Shown piece by piece: positions 8,551-15,749 of a stretch of DNA of 64,000 nucleotides (position 1 is the first letter of the stretch; each line of letters begins with the position of its first letter). A program made the position numbers and the translations under genes. Origin of the DNA: an uncultured Megasphaera sp. (GTDB lineage Bacteria > Bacillota > Negativicutes > Veillonellales > Megasphaeraceae); contig CAKPYN010000008.1 in the NCBI GenBank assembly GCA_934202965.1, positions 1 to 64,000 of the forward strand. The letters run 5' to 3'. The notes under the pieces are model-generated. The model was not told where the DNA came from. It did not search any database and saw nothing but the letters and a program-made list of their open reading frames with translations.

Positions 8551-8988
8551 TTATTCGCCGTACACTTCTTTTGCCATGTTAAAGGCGGCCCATGCTTTCG
8601 GCCAGCCGGCATAAAAGCCCAGCTGCGTAATCATTTCGACCATTTCGTCTTTCGTTACGCCGTTTTTCTTCGCCGTCGCAATATGGTATTTCAACGAGCT
8701 GTCTATGACCCCAGCACCTACTAAGGCAGAAATCGTTACCAGGCTGCGGTCATGCAGCGATAATTTATCGTTGCGGGACCATACTTCGCCAAAGAGGATA
8801 TCATCATTATACCGTGCAAAATCCGGTGCAAATTTGCCTAATCGATCTCGTCCTGCAGTCTGTACGATTTTTACTGCTTTTTTCTGTTCTGTCTGATTAT
8901 TTGCCATTGTTATCGCTCCCATCGGTATCATTGTCATTGTCAAAACGGCCGCACACAACACGGTCATCCATTTGTGTTTTGTATTCAT
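8551..8988 (-). CDS. exported carboxymuconolactone-decarboxylase (CMD) family protein
   Basis: A 145-residue protein with a Sec-type signal: basic MNTKHK, then a hydrophobic core to about residue 27. The mature part is one CMD helical bundle with the family pattern RSLVTISALV and a conserved His in KYHIATAKKNGVTKDEM, ending in FYAGWPKAW. There is no CxxC, so it lacks the AhpD redox pair and is nearer to gamma-CMD-like proteins. Export of a CMD protein is uncommon. It lies in the same direction as flavodoxin and MerR genes and precedes the cupin gene. AAGGAGG lies 6 bases before the ATG. The substrate is unknown. Confidence 0.85.
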   Translation of the reverse strand: MNTKHKWMTVLCAAVLTMTMIPMGAITMANNQTEQKKAVKIVQTAGRDRLGKFAPDFARYNDDILFGEVWSRNDKLSLHDRSLVTISALVGAGVIDSSLKYHIATAKKNGVTKDEMVEMITQLGFYAGWPKAWAAFNMAKEVYGE

Positions 8989-9070
8989 CAGAACCTCCTT
9001 ATGCTTCTGTAATCTTTTTCATATTGCCATTGGACCAGAAATACTATACAATTAACATTTTTTCATGATG

Positions 9071-9430
9071 TTACCTCTTATGTTTTGTGTTCTTTTCAAT
9101 TTCATAGCGAAGATAATCCAGACGGTCCAACTGTTTTTGCTTGAAATGAATTTCATCCATTGCTTTTCTGCGCAGCCGCGTAAGCATCTGCATCTGTTCT
9201 TCATTGGTATTATCTTCCGCTACGACAAGACGCATATATTGTTCTACTTCTTCATTTGTAAAGCCAATATCATGCAGCGTCATAATCAGACTGAGCCGTT
9301 CTATATCCGTATCATCATACTGCCATGCTCCCATGACAGACTTGACAGCACTGCATAATCCCCATGACTGATATTCTTTCAATATATTTATCGGAATTTC
9401 ATACTGCTTGCTCGCTTCATCAATGGTCAT
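9071..9430 (-). CDS. MerR-family transcriptional regulator (short, divergent)
   Basis: A 119-residue regulator with an N-terminal winged helix-turn-helix. The usual YYERxGL is replaced by EYQSWGLC, then a run typical of the second wing (YDDTDIERLSLIMTLHDIGF) and the EEVEQYM helix. The C-terminal 45 residues form the dimerising coiled coil. Such divergent MerR proteins are common beside flavodoxin genes in gut Firmicutes. It starts 18 bases after the flavodoxin gene in one transcription unit, and may act on one of the 19-bp-spacer promoters in this island. Confidence 0.8.
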   Translation of the reverse strand: MTIDEASKQYEIPINILKEYQSWGLCSAVKSVMGAWQYDDTDIERLSLIMTLHDIGFTNEEVEQYMRLVVAEDNTNEEQMQMLTRLRRKAMDEIHFKQKQLDRLDYLRYEIEKNTKHKR

Positions 9431-9448
9431 GCTGCACCTCGTATCATA

Positions 9449-10081
9449 TTATTGTACTGCCTGAATGTCCTTCAGCCACTGCGAAACTTTAGCAGGATCT
9501 GCATACTGGCTTCCTTTGACTATCGTCGCGCCTTTCGCTGATTTTTGGATATCCGGAATACTGCCATCAATCGGGCTGCCACCGCTGGTGCAGAACGGAA
9601 CGATAACTTTGCCGTTAAAGGAATAGGATTCTAAGAACGTGTACATATGCATCGGCGCTTTATACCACCAAATCGGGTAGCCGACAAACACGACATCATA
9701 CTGGTCCATGTTGTCTACTTTGGTTGCTACAGCCGGGCGCACATTGTCGTTGGCTTCTTTTTTAGCCACATCGACGCATTCCTGATACTCTTTTGGATAG
9801 GCTTTTTCCGGTTCTACGGCAACAATATCACCGCCGACTTCACTGTGAATCTGTTCTGCTACTTTTTTTGTATTGCCGCTCCAAGAATAGTAGGCTACCA
9901 ATACGTTTTTACCCCGCAGGCCGCCGGGAATCGTATTGACAATTTCGCTGGCTGCCGCTTTCGTATCCTGCGTATTGGCTTTGGTGCTGGATGTCGTACT
10001 TTCTGAACTGCCGCATCCTACTAAGGCCAAGGCCATAACAGCTGTCATCATCATCGTTGTAATTGTTTTGAATTTCATCAT
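9449..10081 (-). CDS. exported flavodoxin (lipoprotein)
   Basis: A 210-residue protein: basic N-terminus, hydrophobic segment, and a lipobox LALVGCGSS with the lipid Cys near 23. A Ser/Thr/Ala-rich linker leads to a flavodoxin_4-like fold. The FMN phosphate loop reads VAYYSWSGNTKKVAEQI, followed by PIWWYKAPMHMY and FCTSGGSP, the expected flavin-side motifs. It would sit on the outer face of the cytoplasmic membrane as an electron carrier. Flavodoxins are normally cytosolic, so export is notable; the cofactor would have to be loaded before or after export. It lies downstream of a MerR-type promoter and upstream of a MerR gene. Confidence 0.88.
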   Translation of the reverse strand: MMKFKTITTMMMTAVMALALVGCGSSESTTSSTKANTQDTKAAASEIVNTIPGGLRGKNVLVAYYSWSGNTKKVAEQIHSEVGGDIVAVEPEKAYPKEYQECVDVAKKEANDNVRPAVATKVDNMDQYDVVFVGYPIWWYKAPMHMYTFLESYSFNGKVIVPFCTSGGSPIDGSIPDIQKSAKGATIVKGSQYADPAKVSQWLKDIQAVQ

Positions 10082-10156
10082 ACATCGCTCCTTTTTATTT
10101 GTATATCACTGGGTTGTATCATACCGTCTGCGGCAATGCGCTCGATGATATATTAT

Positions 10157-10187
10157 AGGGTATCCTATAGAGTCCGCTCCAAGTCAA
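10157..10187 (-). promoter_or_regulatory. MerR-type promoter/operator for the flavodoxin gene
   Basis: TTGACT at 10187-10182 is separated by 19 bases from TACCCT at 10162-10157 on the minus strand. The spacer holds a GAG-N4-CTC dyad. The first 19 bases (from C10188) match the promoter at 13301 at 17 positions. The long spacer and dyad are hallmarks of MerR-controlled promoters. A TATAAT at 10157-10152 could serve as an alternative -10 but would be too far away. The -35 contains the TGA stop of the upstream gene. Confidence 0.65.
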
Positions 10188-10669
10188 GGGACGAGTTCCA
10201 GATGGACACGGCCGCTCAATTTGGCAATCGTTTGACTGTCTTCTGTAATCTGCCCTAACTCATACAAATCCTCGTTGGGCCGGAACGCACCGTAAAAAAA
10301 GACAACATCGCCCCATGGTTCATAGTATGCCAGCGTGCCGACTTTATTGGCTGCCCGCGGCGTTTGCTGTGTATCCAGTTTTTGCGACGGGTAAAAAATC
10401 TTTTCATTCGTACTGTAGTTTTCCATGTCTATATCCATAGGCAATTGGGCTGCCAGCGACTGCGCCGCCGGACTGTCATTGAGCTGTACTGTGACTTTCG
10501 TCCCTTGTTCGTCTGTGGCCTGCACCGTCTGCTGTGCCTGTGTTTGCTGTGAGATCGTCTGCGAAGTTTCCGCCTGTGCGCGTTCCGGTGCCGTCGAGCC
10601 GCAGGCAGTCAAACAGGTTAGCGCAGCAAGTACCAACGCTGCCGTTAGTCCTTTTTTCATTCGTATCAT
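10184..10669 (-). CDS. cyclophilin-like-fold lipoprotein
   Basis: A 161-residue exported protein. Signal MKKGLTAALVLAALTCLTAC gives a lipid Cys at about 23, followed by a Gln/Ser/Thr-rich linker of about 30 residues. The C-terminal 110 residues match the cyclophilin-like family found beside flavodoxin genes: VQLNDSPAAQSLAAQLP, then KIFYPSQKL, and GTLAYYEPWGDVVFFYG, ending in SGRVHLELV. The fold resembles cyclophilin but lacks the prolyl isomerase catalytic Arg pattern. It lies between the FMN-reductase gene (gap 11) and the flavodoxin promoter. Its stop codon overlaps that promoter. Function unknown; partnership with the flavodoxin is inferred. Confidence 0.8.
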   Translation of the reverse strand: MIRMKKGLTAALVLAALTCLTACGSTAPERAQAETSQTISQQTQAQQTVQATDEQGTKVTVQLNDSPAAQSLAAQLPMDIDMENYSTNEKIFYPSQKLDTQQTPRAANKVGTLAYYEPWGDVVFFYGAFRPNEDLYELGQITEDSQTIAKLSGRVHLELVP

Positions 10670-10680
10670 GGGGTTTTCTC

Positions 10681-11334
10681 CTATAAGCTGGCTCCCAGCT
10701 GGTACGCCTGATCTGGGAACGGTGATTTTTCAATCAAGGAACGGGCGCCGCAGCCAATGGCCAATACTTTGCCGACATCCGTCCAATTCATATAACGGGC
10801 CAAGGTGTCGTAATGATCGACAAGGGCATTCATCGTCCAGTCTGCACTGTTGTATGCCGTAGCCATGAGAATGGACTTCTTCCCTGTCAAATGGCCTGTC
10901 CGAGAGTAGAAACGGTCTACTACCGTTTTCAGCTGCGCCGACATGCCGTAATAATACAGCGGCGTAATCAACGCGATTAAATCCGTTTCCAGCAGTTTAG
11001 GCATCAGTTTCTGCTGGATGGCATCGTTGTAAATACAGTCGCCGTCCATGCCGCAGTGATCGCATCCCTGACAGGGATTGGTTTCTTCAAATGCGGCATT
11101 AAAACGAAACACGTTGTGCCCGGCCGACTGGGCCCCTTCAATAAACTTATCTGCCAGTAAAAAGGATGTCCCGTGCTGATGCGGGCTTCCTGTCACTACT
11201 ACAATATTCATGTTCTTTCCTCCTCCTACGACGCCAGTCGCTTTTTCAGCCTGGCTCAGGATATTGCCGCAGCCGCTGACAAAAATGCTCATCAGTCCTA
11301 CGCCGGACAATTTTAAAAATTCACGACGATTCAT
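10681..11334 (-). CDS. Tat-type NADPH-dependent FMN reductase / flavodoxin-fold lipoprotein
   Basis: A 217-residue protein. The N-terminus MNRREFLKLSGVGL has the twin-arginine signature (S/N-RR-x-FLK) and then a lipobox FVSGCGN, so it is probably a folded, cofactor-loaded lipoprotein exported by Tat. The mature part is a NADPH-dependent FMN-reductase/iron-sulfur-flavoprotein-type flavodoxin fold: VVVTGSPHQHGTSFLLAD phosphate loop, a CQGCDHC cluster (near residues 92-98), and LITPLYYYGMSAQLK. The cysteine motif is like those that hold a cluster in iron-sulfur flavoproteins. It lies directly after the MerR gene at 11347 with a 12-base gap and AAGGAGG. Confidence 0.87.
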   Translation of the reverse strand: MNRREFLKLSGVGLMSIFVSGCGNILSQAEKATGVVGGGKNMNIVVVTGSPHQHGTSFLLADKFIEGAQSAGHNVFRFNAAFEETNPCQGCDHCGMDGDCIYNDAIQQKLMPKLLETDLIALITPLYYYGMSAQLKTVVDRFYSRTGHLTGKKSILMATAYNSADWTMNALVDHYDTLARYMNWTDVGKVLAIGCGARSLIEKSPFPDQAYQLGASL

Positions 11335-11346
11335 CGGTACGCCTCC

Positions 11347-11748
11347 TTAACAGCCTGCTTCTTTCGGATAGTGACACGCCATGAGATTGGTCCGCTTCAG
11401 AAGAGATGTTTCATAATGGCGAAGCTGGAAATCTGCTTCGGCAACGGATTGCTGCAGTTTGGCAATTTGCTGCAGCAGTTTGTTTTTGGCTGCCATGACC
11501 ATCTTTTTGCGGATGCCAGCCGTAGCCTGTCCCCGTTTCGCCAGTTCCATATACTGCTGAATCTCTTCCAAGGACATGCCGCTAGCCTTCAAGCTTTGAA
11601 TCAGCGCCACATACTGTACATGATATTCGCTGTATTTGCGAATGCCGCCATGATTGCGCGGTACCGGCGGCAGTAAGCCAATGCGTTCATAAAAGCGAAG
11701 CGTATCATCAGAAATGCCGGTACGCTGTGCCATTTCTCGAATAAACAT
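11347..11748 (-). CDS. MerR-family transcriptional regulator
   Basis: A 133-residue canonical MerR protein. The N-terminal helix-turn-helix and wing read REMAQRTGISDDTLRFYER, then IGLLPPVPRNHGGIRKYSE. A coiled-coil helix follows (residues 80-118) with a short tail ending in two Cys-containing segments (MACHY, EAGC). Full-length AdhR/NmlR-type regulators respond to aldehydes or electrophiles through a Cys near this region; whether these cysteines do so is not known. It is the first gene of the operon with the FMN-reductase and cyclophilin-like lipoproteins, driven by a standard 17-bp-spacer promoter. Confidence 0.88.
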   Translation of the reverse strand: MFIREMAQRTGISDDTLRFYERIGLLPPVPRNHGGIRKYSEYHVQYVALIQSLKASGMSLEEIQQYMELAKRGQATAGIRKKMVMAAKNKLLQQIAKLQQSVAEADFQLRHYETSLLKRTNLMACHYPKEAGC

Positions 11749-11790
11749 AAACGGTTCCTCCTTTACTTACCCTCTCTCGATTACATCTTT

Positions 11791-11819
11791 AGTATACGAG
11801 GCAGTCTTACATATGTCTA
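11791..11819 (-). promoter_or_regulatory. sigma-70 promoter for the MerR/FMN-reductase operon
   Basis: TAGACA at 11819-11814 and TATACT at 11796-11791 on the minus strand, with 17 bases between. The spacing is normal, unlike the 19-bp promoters elsewhere in this island. The rest of the 235-base gap (11749-11983) holds no gene. Confidence 0.55.
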
Positions 11820-11932
11820 ATGCTTATGTTCTTGTCTTAGAAATACAATAAAAGCATTTATAAAGTTTCTATATTTGCTGAACAGACTGCATGATGTATC
11901 ATGGGCTATACGATGTTCCCAAGAAACACAAC

Positions 11933-11958
11933 GAGGCCATCGCATATGCGACAGCCCC
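11933..11958 (-). terminator. hairpin after the Tat-type DUF362 gene
   Basis: A near-palindrome centred on TCGCATATGCGA, with flanking GGC/GCC pairs, lies 26 bases past the stop of the DUF362 gene. On the minus strand it is followed by a T-rich but interrupted tract (GTTGTGTTTCTT). A weak terminator. Confidence 0.4.
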
Positions 11959-11983
11959 GGTTATCTACGTATCCTTGTGCAGT

Positions 11984-13018
11984 TTATTCATCAATAGAAA
12001 TCAACTCATACTGCGGATTGCCCATCTTCAACTCTTTCATAGCCTGCAGCTGATGAAGACCATGGCGGCTTTCAATTCGTTCTACCAAATCATGATTTTC
12101 CGAAGTCGGCCGTGCCCATACCAAATCGACACTGGCTTGGTCAATCGCCAAAATATCCGTCGATGCCAATATGCCAATGTCCGGAATGGTCGGTTCTGCC
12201 GCGGAAGTACCGGCGCAGTCGCAGTCTACGGACATGCGCCGCAGTACATTGAGGTACACGATATGCTTGCCAAAATAATCTACCGTCGCTTTGGCCGAAT
12301 CAGCCATCAGTTCCATCAAATGTTCCTTGGCAGGCCAAGCATTCCAATCTGCCGGCGGCTGGCCTGCTACGCCATGTACCTGCCGTTTGCCGACCTGGCC
12401 TGAAGCGCAGCCGATGGCAATATTTTTCATCGAGCCGCCAAAGCCGCCCATAGCATGCCCTTTAAAATGCGTCAGGACAATCATGGAATCATAATTGACG
12501 ATATGGCCGCCCATAGCGACTTCTTTCAGATGCTTGCCGCCGCGGACAGGCAGATTCACATCGCCTTCTTCATCCATAATATCTACCGGGCAAAACGTCC
12601 AGCCATTGACCTGCAGCGTTTCTCGATGGCCGGCCATCGTGTAGCGGTCGCCCTGATACAACGTATTCGTTTCTACAATCGTACTGTCAGGGACATGCTG
12701 TATAAATGCCTTGACCATGTCACGGGGCAGAATATTCGGCCCGTGCTTTTCTCCTGTATGCAGCTTGACCGCTACTTTGCCGTAAATCCCTTCATTAATG
12801 CGATCGTACAAGGAAATCAAATGCGCTGCGTCGATGTGCTTCGTAAAATACACCTTGGCATGCGAGCCCGCTTCGCTGCTGCTGTGCGTCAGCTCCGTAC
12901 TGCCCACCACCGGTGCTTGGGCAAAAGACTGCACCAAGCCGCCCATCTGCGAAATAGCCGCGCCTGCCACTACGCCGCCGGCAATCTTAAAGAAATCACG
13001 TCGTGAAACGTTTGCCAT
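11984..13018 (-). CDS. Tat-exported DUF362 domain protein
   Basis: A 344-residue DUF362 protein with a twin-arginine signal (NVSRRDFFKIAGG, then an Ala/Gly-rich core to about residue 35). The DUF362 part has KVAVKLHTGEKHG, VETNTLYQGDRY, LTHFKGHAMGGFGGSMKN and a late CDCAG...IPDIGI...AIDQASVD pattern. It aligns along its length with the protein at 15826-16950 but lacks that protein's two-cluster ferredoxin insert and replaces it with a short HGVAGQPPADWNA loop. The biochemical role of DUF362 is not established. The gene has its own 19-bp-spacer, MerR-type promoter facing the small-peptide gene. GGGAGGA lies 7 bases before the ATG. Confidence 0.87.
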   Translation of the reverse strand: MANVSRRDFFKIAGGVVAGAAISQMGGLVQSFAQAPVVGSTELTHSSSEAGSHAKVYFTKHIDAAHLISLYDRINEGIYGKVAVKLHTGEKHGPNILPRDMVKAFIQHVPDSTIVETNTLYQGDRYTMAGHRETLQVNGWTFCPVDIMDEEGDVNLPVRGGKHLKEVAMGGHIVNYDSMIVLTHFKGHAMGGFGGSMKNIAIGCASGQVGKRQVHGVAGQPPADWNAWPAKEHLMELMADSAKATVDYFGKHIVYLNVLRRMSVDCDCAGTSAAEPTIPDIGILASTDILAIDQASVDLVWARPTSENHDLVERIESRHGLHQLQAMKELKMGNPQYELISIDE

Positions 13019-13073
13019 ACCAATTCCTCCCTATTTTGCTCTTTCACTTTACAATCTATCCATATCTGTTTAT

Positions 13074-13104
13074 ACCATACACCTTAAAGCAAACTACAAG
13101 TCAA
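13074..13104 (-). promoter_or_regulatory. MerR-type promoter for the DUF362 gene
   Basis: TTGACT at 13104-13099 and TATGGT at 13079-13074 on the minus strand, with a 19-base spacer. It begins CTTGACTTGTAGT, nearly the same as the divergent promoter at 13146, so both are likely bound by one regulator. The 41 bases between the two -35 boxes contain the palindrome AGAAGATTTCTTCT (13103-13116). Confidence 0.6.
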
Positions 13105-13145
13105 GAAGATTTCTTCTCTATAATACAAATGATGTATTGAAATGC

Positions 13146-13176
13146 TTGACCTGTAGTCTTCTCCCACCAGTATGAT
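13146..13176 (+). promoter_or_regulatory. MerR-type promoter for the 33-residue peptide gene
   Basis: TTGACC at 13146-13151 and TATGAT at 13171-13176 with a 19-base spacer. The first part, CTTGACCTGTAGT, matches the divergent promoter at 13104 in 12 of 13 positions. It lies 28 bases before the ATG of the small ORF. Confidence 0.6.
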
Positions 13177-13203
13177 ACGCATAGCTATAAAGGCGGATTA
13201 ATT

Positions 13204-13305
13204 ATGAAACACTACGCGTCTGTCATTGGATTTTGTGGAGCAGCCTATAGTATTTTCACCCTATACCGACACCTGTATCTGTGCCAACCAGCACAAAAAG
13301 CTTGA
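13204..13305 (+). CDS. 33-residue hydrophobic peptide of unknown function
   Basis: A small ORF reading MKHYASVIGFCG, then AAYSIFTLYRHLYL, ending CQPAQKA. The first 26 residues could form one membrane helix; two Cys (positions 11 and 27) flank it. It has a good ribosome site (AAAGGCGG, 7 bases before the ATG) and a 19-bp-spacer promoter immediately upstream. Its TGA stop lies inside the TTGACT of a second promoter that drives the downstream MerR gene. No family was recognised. It may be a regulatory or membrane peptide of the redox island. The alternative is a chance ORF, but promoter, ribosome site and packing all argue for a gene. Confidence 0.55.
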   Translation: MKHYASVIGFCGAAYSIFTLYRHLYLCQPAQKA

Positions 13306-13332
13306 CTTAGAGCGCACTCCATGCAGTATAGT
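13302..13332 (+). promoter_or_regulatory. MerR-type promoter/operator upstream of the plus-strand MerR gene
   Basis: TTGACT at 13302-13307 and TATAGT at 13327-13332, spacer 19. It starts CTTGACTTAGAGCGCACTC and contains a GAG-N4-CTC dyad. It matches the flavodoxin promoter at 10188 at 17 of 19 positions. It implies autoregulation by the MerR protein encoded at 13467. The leader of about 130 bases contains AGCAG/CTGCT (13343-13357) but no clear gene. Confidence 0.7.
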
Positions 13333-13466
13333 AAATAGTGAAGCAGTTTACGCTGCTAAAGAAACTATGCCTTATAACACATACACAGCGCTGTTTCACT
13401 CGATACCAACAATCATACCCAGTACGTCTGGGAGAAAGGAACCATCCCCTTAGCCAGCCTAAGCGG

Positions 13467-13847
13467 ATGACACATGACAGCATGAAAATCAAAGAAGTAA
13501 GTGCATTGTATAATCTGACAGCCGATACCCTGCGGTACTATGAACGCATCGGCCTGATTCGCAACGTCCCACGCACACCCAGCGGCAACCGCGACTATAC
13601 CCAAGAAAACTGCGATACCATCGCCTTTATCAAATGCATGCGGGCAGCCAACGTATCGATCGACGGCCTGTGCCGATATATGGACTTATATCATCAGGGG
13701 GACACAACCAAAAAAGCTCGCAAAGAAATTTTACTGCACGAACGAGCCAAACTAGTAGAACAAATGCAGTCCATTCAGCAAGCCCTGGAACGATTAAATA
13801 AAAAAATCGCTATATACGAACAAGGAAGCGAATGTACGCCTAAATAA
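13467..13847 (+). CDS. MerR-family transcriptional regulator
   Basis: A 126-residue MerR protein. The DNA-binding domain reads KEVSALYNLTADTLRYYER, then IGLIRNVPRTPSGNRDY. A dimerisation coiled coil follows (residues 75-115) with MQSIQQALERLNKKI, and a short acidic Cys tail (SECTPK). It belongs to the AdhR/NmlR-like group, whose operators start CTTGACTTAGAGT; the promoter at 13302 fits. The start is uncertain. ATG 13467 and ATG 13482 are both in frame, and neither has a strong ribosome site; the GGAGAAAGGA at 13431 is 26 bases away. Confidence 0.85.
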   Translation: MTHDSMKIKEVSALYNLTADTLRYYERIGLIRNVPRTPSGNRDYTQENCDTIAFIKCMRAANVSIDGLCRYMDLYHQGDTTKKARKEILLHERAKLVEQMQSIQQALERLNKKIAIYEQGSECTPK

Positions 13848-13861
13848 AACCATGGAATATA

Positions 13862-13916
13862 ACAAGCCCCCAAGACCGTATGCATACTACATACAGCCAT
13901 AGGGGCTTGTATTTTG
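13862..13916 (+). terminator. intrinsic terminator after the plus-strand MerR gene
   Basis: ACAAGCCCC at 13862-13870 pairs with GGGGCTTGT at 13902-13910, with nested GTATG/CATAC in the loop, followed by ATTTTG. It lies 15 bases after the MerR stop. Confidence 0.6.
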
Positions 13917-13989
13917 TAATTCAACTATAAATTTTCTAAACCATATCATGAGGTAGTTCGATGTATTCGGTTTTTCTTGCGAAAGCGAG

Positions 13990-14076
13990 GTGATCAGCAT
14001 AAGCGTGTATGAAGCGTTATCGTTAATGATAGCTTTTGCTACATTAGTCGTGTTGATTATTTCAATACATAAATAA
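13990..14076 (+). CDS. putative holin-like / TxpA-type small membrane toxin, start codon degenerate
   Basis: A 25-28-residue ORF with the signature SVYEALSLMIAFATLVVLII, then SIHK, which I recognise as the putative holin-like toxin family (type I toxin, TxpA/BsrG relatives). The body is one membrane helix. In known members an ATG precedes SVYEAL just after AGGTGAT; here that codon is ATA (13999-14001), 5 bases after GAGGTGA. In-frame GTG codons at 13990 and 14005 could replace it. GGTACACGG (14112) and CCGCTGTACC (14152) can form a stem-loop downstream, where such loci usually carry an antitoxin RNA. The gene may therefore be decayed, or start at a non-ATG codon. Confidence 0.6.
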   Translation: MISISVYEALSLMIAFATLVVLIISIHK

Positions 14077-14237
14077 TACGTAGTATATAATGAAAAAACG
14101 CATACTTTACGGTACACGGCCTTCTTCAGTCTAAAAAACATCAAGGAGAACCGCTGTACCCCCATCGGACTATCTCTATTTTTTTGTTTTAGCATAGTTT
14201 TAGATAAAAAGAAAAAATTACTTTAACGCTGCATTTT

Positions 14238-15554
14238 TTATTCAAGCAGCCATTCGATAAGGTTTTCGGATTTAATACCGTCATAGGACGCATCCAGGCC
14301 CGTCTCTAGAGATAACACGATTTTTTCGTAGTTATCGCGGATGTTTTGCAGCGGTGCAAGCTCTTGCTTGCGAACATCTTCACTCATCATTGACTCTGTT
14401 ACTTGAATATACTTTTTCTCGTCGGCGTTTGTTGCAATGAAGTCCACTTCAGCATTACCAATCTTGCCAATCGCTACATCGTAACCGCGGCGAAGTAGTT
14501 CAAAATAAACGACATTCTCTATGGCATGGCCACTATCACGATTACGGAAGCCCAGCAGATAATTGCGAAGTCCGATGTCCACAATATAGTATTTTCCCAA
14601 TGTACGGAGATAGGCTTTCCCTTTGATGTCAAAGCGTTTAATCTCATAGAAAAAGTAACTCTCTAAAAGCGCATTGACATAAGACTGCACGGTATGCACA
14701 CTGGGCACACCCCTACGTTTTCCATCATCTAGAAGTCCTTCGTTTATCAGCGTGTTGCCAATGGATGAAATAGAGATATTAGAACCGATATTATCTGCAA
14801 GAAATAAAATAATCTTGCGCAGCAGTACAGGGTCTGTGATTTGCTTTTGACCTCTACGCTTTTCCCGCTCCAGAATATCCCGAATTACGACGGTAGAATA
14901 AATACCGTCAAGCAACGACAGGGCCTTTTCTTGGTCTAGCCCAACATCGGCAATCCCTGGCATTCCGCCGAAACGCATGTAAGCATCAAAAACCTCTCGC
15001 AGTTCATAACGTTCACCCTTCTTGTCGAATACCTGTTTGCGAAGTCCACCAAACGCACTTTGCGTTTCACGAATCTCAAAACCGTGAAAATCAAGGAATT
15101 CACGGAAAGAGAGCGGCAACATTTTAATTTCCACACATCGTCCTGATAGATAGGTGGAATACTCTGAAGAAAGAAGGTAGGCATTGGATCCCGTCACATA
15201 GATGTCACAATTAAAATCCACGCGAAAGGCGTTTACTGTATCTTCCCAAGCCTCAATCCGCTGTAATTCATCAAAGAAAAGATACATCCGCTTACCAGGG
15301 ATAATCCGCTCTTTTACATAGTAATAAATATCAGTATTGCTCATTTTACGGAAATCAAAAGATTCAAAATTCATCTCGATAATCTGCCCCGGCAGAACAC
15401 CGGTATCTTTCAAATGCTGAACCATCAGTTTTAGCAAACTGGATTTACCGCAACGGCGAATGCCAGTAATTACCTTAACCGGCTCCGTATCTTGAAAACC
15501 AATCAGTTTGTTCAAATACCTGTCACGTTGTCTGAGTTCATGGGAATCTATCAT
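14238..15554 (-). CDS. AAA-family ATPase with DUF4143 domain
   Basis: A 438-residue protein. Residues 20-170 form an AAA_14 ATPase with Walker A GIRRCGKSSLLK and Walker B MYLFFDELQRIEAW, then sensor VTGSNAYLLS. The C-terminal part (about 200-400) is DUF4143, ending in the restriction-nuclease-like core with DFIATNADEKKYIQV. This widespread family is often variably present and its function is unknown. GGAGGTG lies 8 bases before the ATG. It is a lone gene flanked by a decayed toxin ORF and a 14-bp inverted repeat, in AT-rich DNA, which fits horizontal acquisition. Confidence 0.88.
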   Translation of the reverse strand: MIDSHELRQRDRYLNKLIGFQDTEPVKVITGIRRCGKSSLLKLMVQHLKDTGVLPGQIIEMNFESFDFRKMSNTDIYYYVKERIIPGKRMYLFFDELQRIEAWEDTVNAFRVDFNCDIYVTGSNAYLLSSEYSTYLSGRCVEIKMLPLSFREFLDFHGFEIRETQSAFGGLRKQVFDKKGERYELREVFDAYMRFGGMPGIADVGLDQEKALSLLDGIYSTVVIRDILEREKRRGQKQITDPVLLRKIILFLADNIGSNISISSIGNTLINEGLLDDGKRRGVPSVHTVQSYVNALLESYFFYEIKRFDIKGKAYLRTLGKYYIVDIGLRNYLLGFRNRDSGHAIENVVYFELLRRGYDVAIGKIGNAEVDFIATNADEKKYIQVTESMMSEDVRKQELAPLQNIRDNYEKIVLSLETGLDASYDGIKSENLIEWLLE

Positions 15555-15596
15555 ATTTTCGCACCTCCTATTGTTTTAGTGTAGCATAAATTTATG

Positions 15597-15640
15597 AAAT
15601 AATAAAGTTACTGTACTATAATGCAATAACTTTATTATTT
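15597..15640. repeat. perfect 14-bp inverted repeat upstream of the DUF4143 ATPase gene
   Basis: AAATAATAAAGTTA at 15597-15610 and its exact complement TAACTTTATTATTT at 15627-15640, with a 16-base loop. It may be an operator in the promoter region of the ATPase gene or a terminator-like relic. The 271-base gap to 15825 holds no other gene. Confidence 0.6.
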
Positions 15641-15749
15641 TTAATATTTTTGCAAAATAAATCATGTCTCTAAAATCTCATTTACAGCGCTATACCGTTT
15701 CTTATTACCATGTCAAATGACTCTATTTCATTTTCTTGCTGTATAAAAA

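Noticed and set aside
13226..13453. A 75-codon plus-strand frame overlapping the 33-residue peptide
   Set aside because: It runs through two promoter elements in another frame and lacks a ribosome site.
13887..14195. A 102-codon minus-strand frame in the gap before the ATPase gene
   Set aside because: No family features or ribosome site; the plus-strand toxin-like ORF explains the region better.
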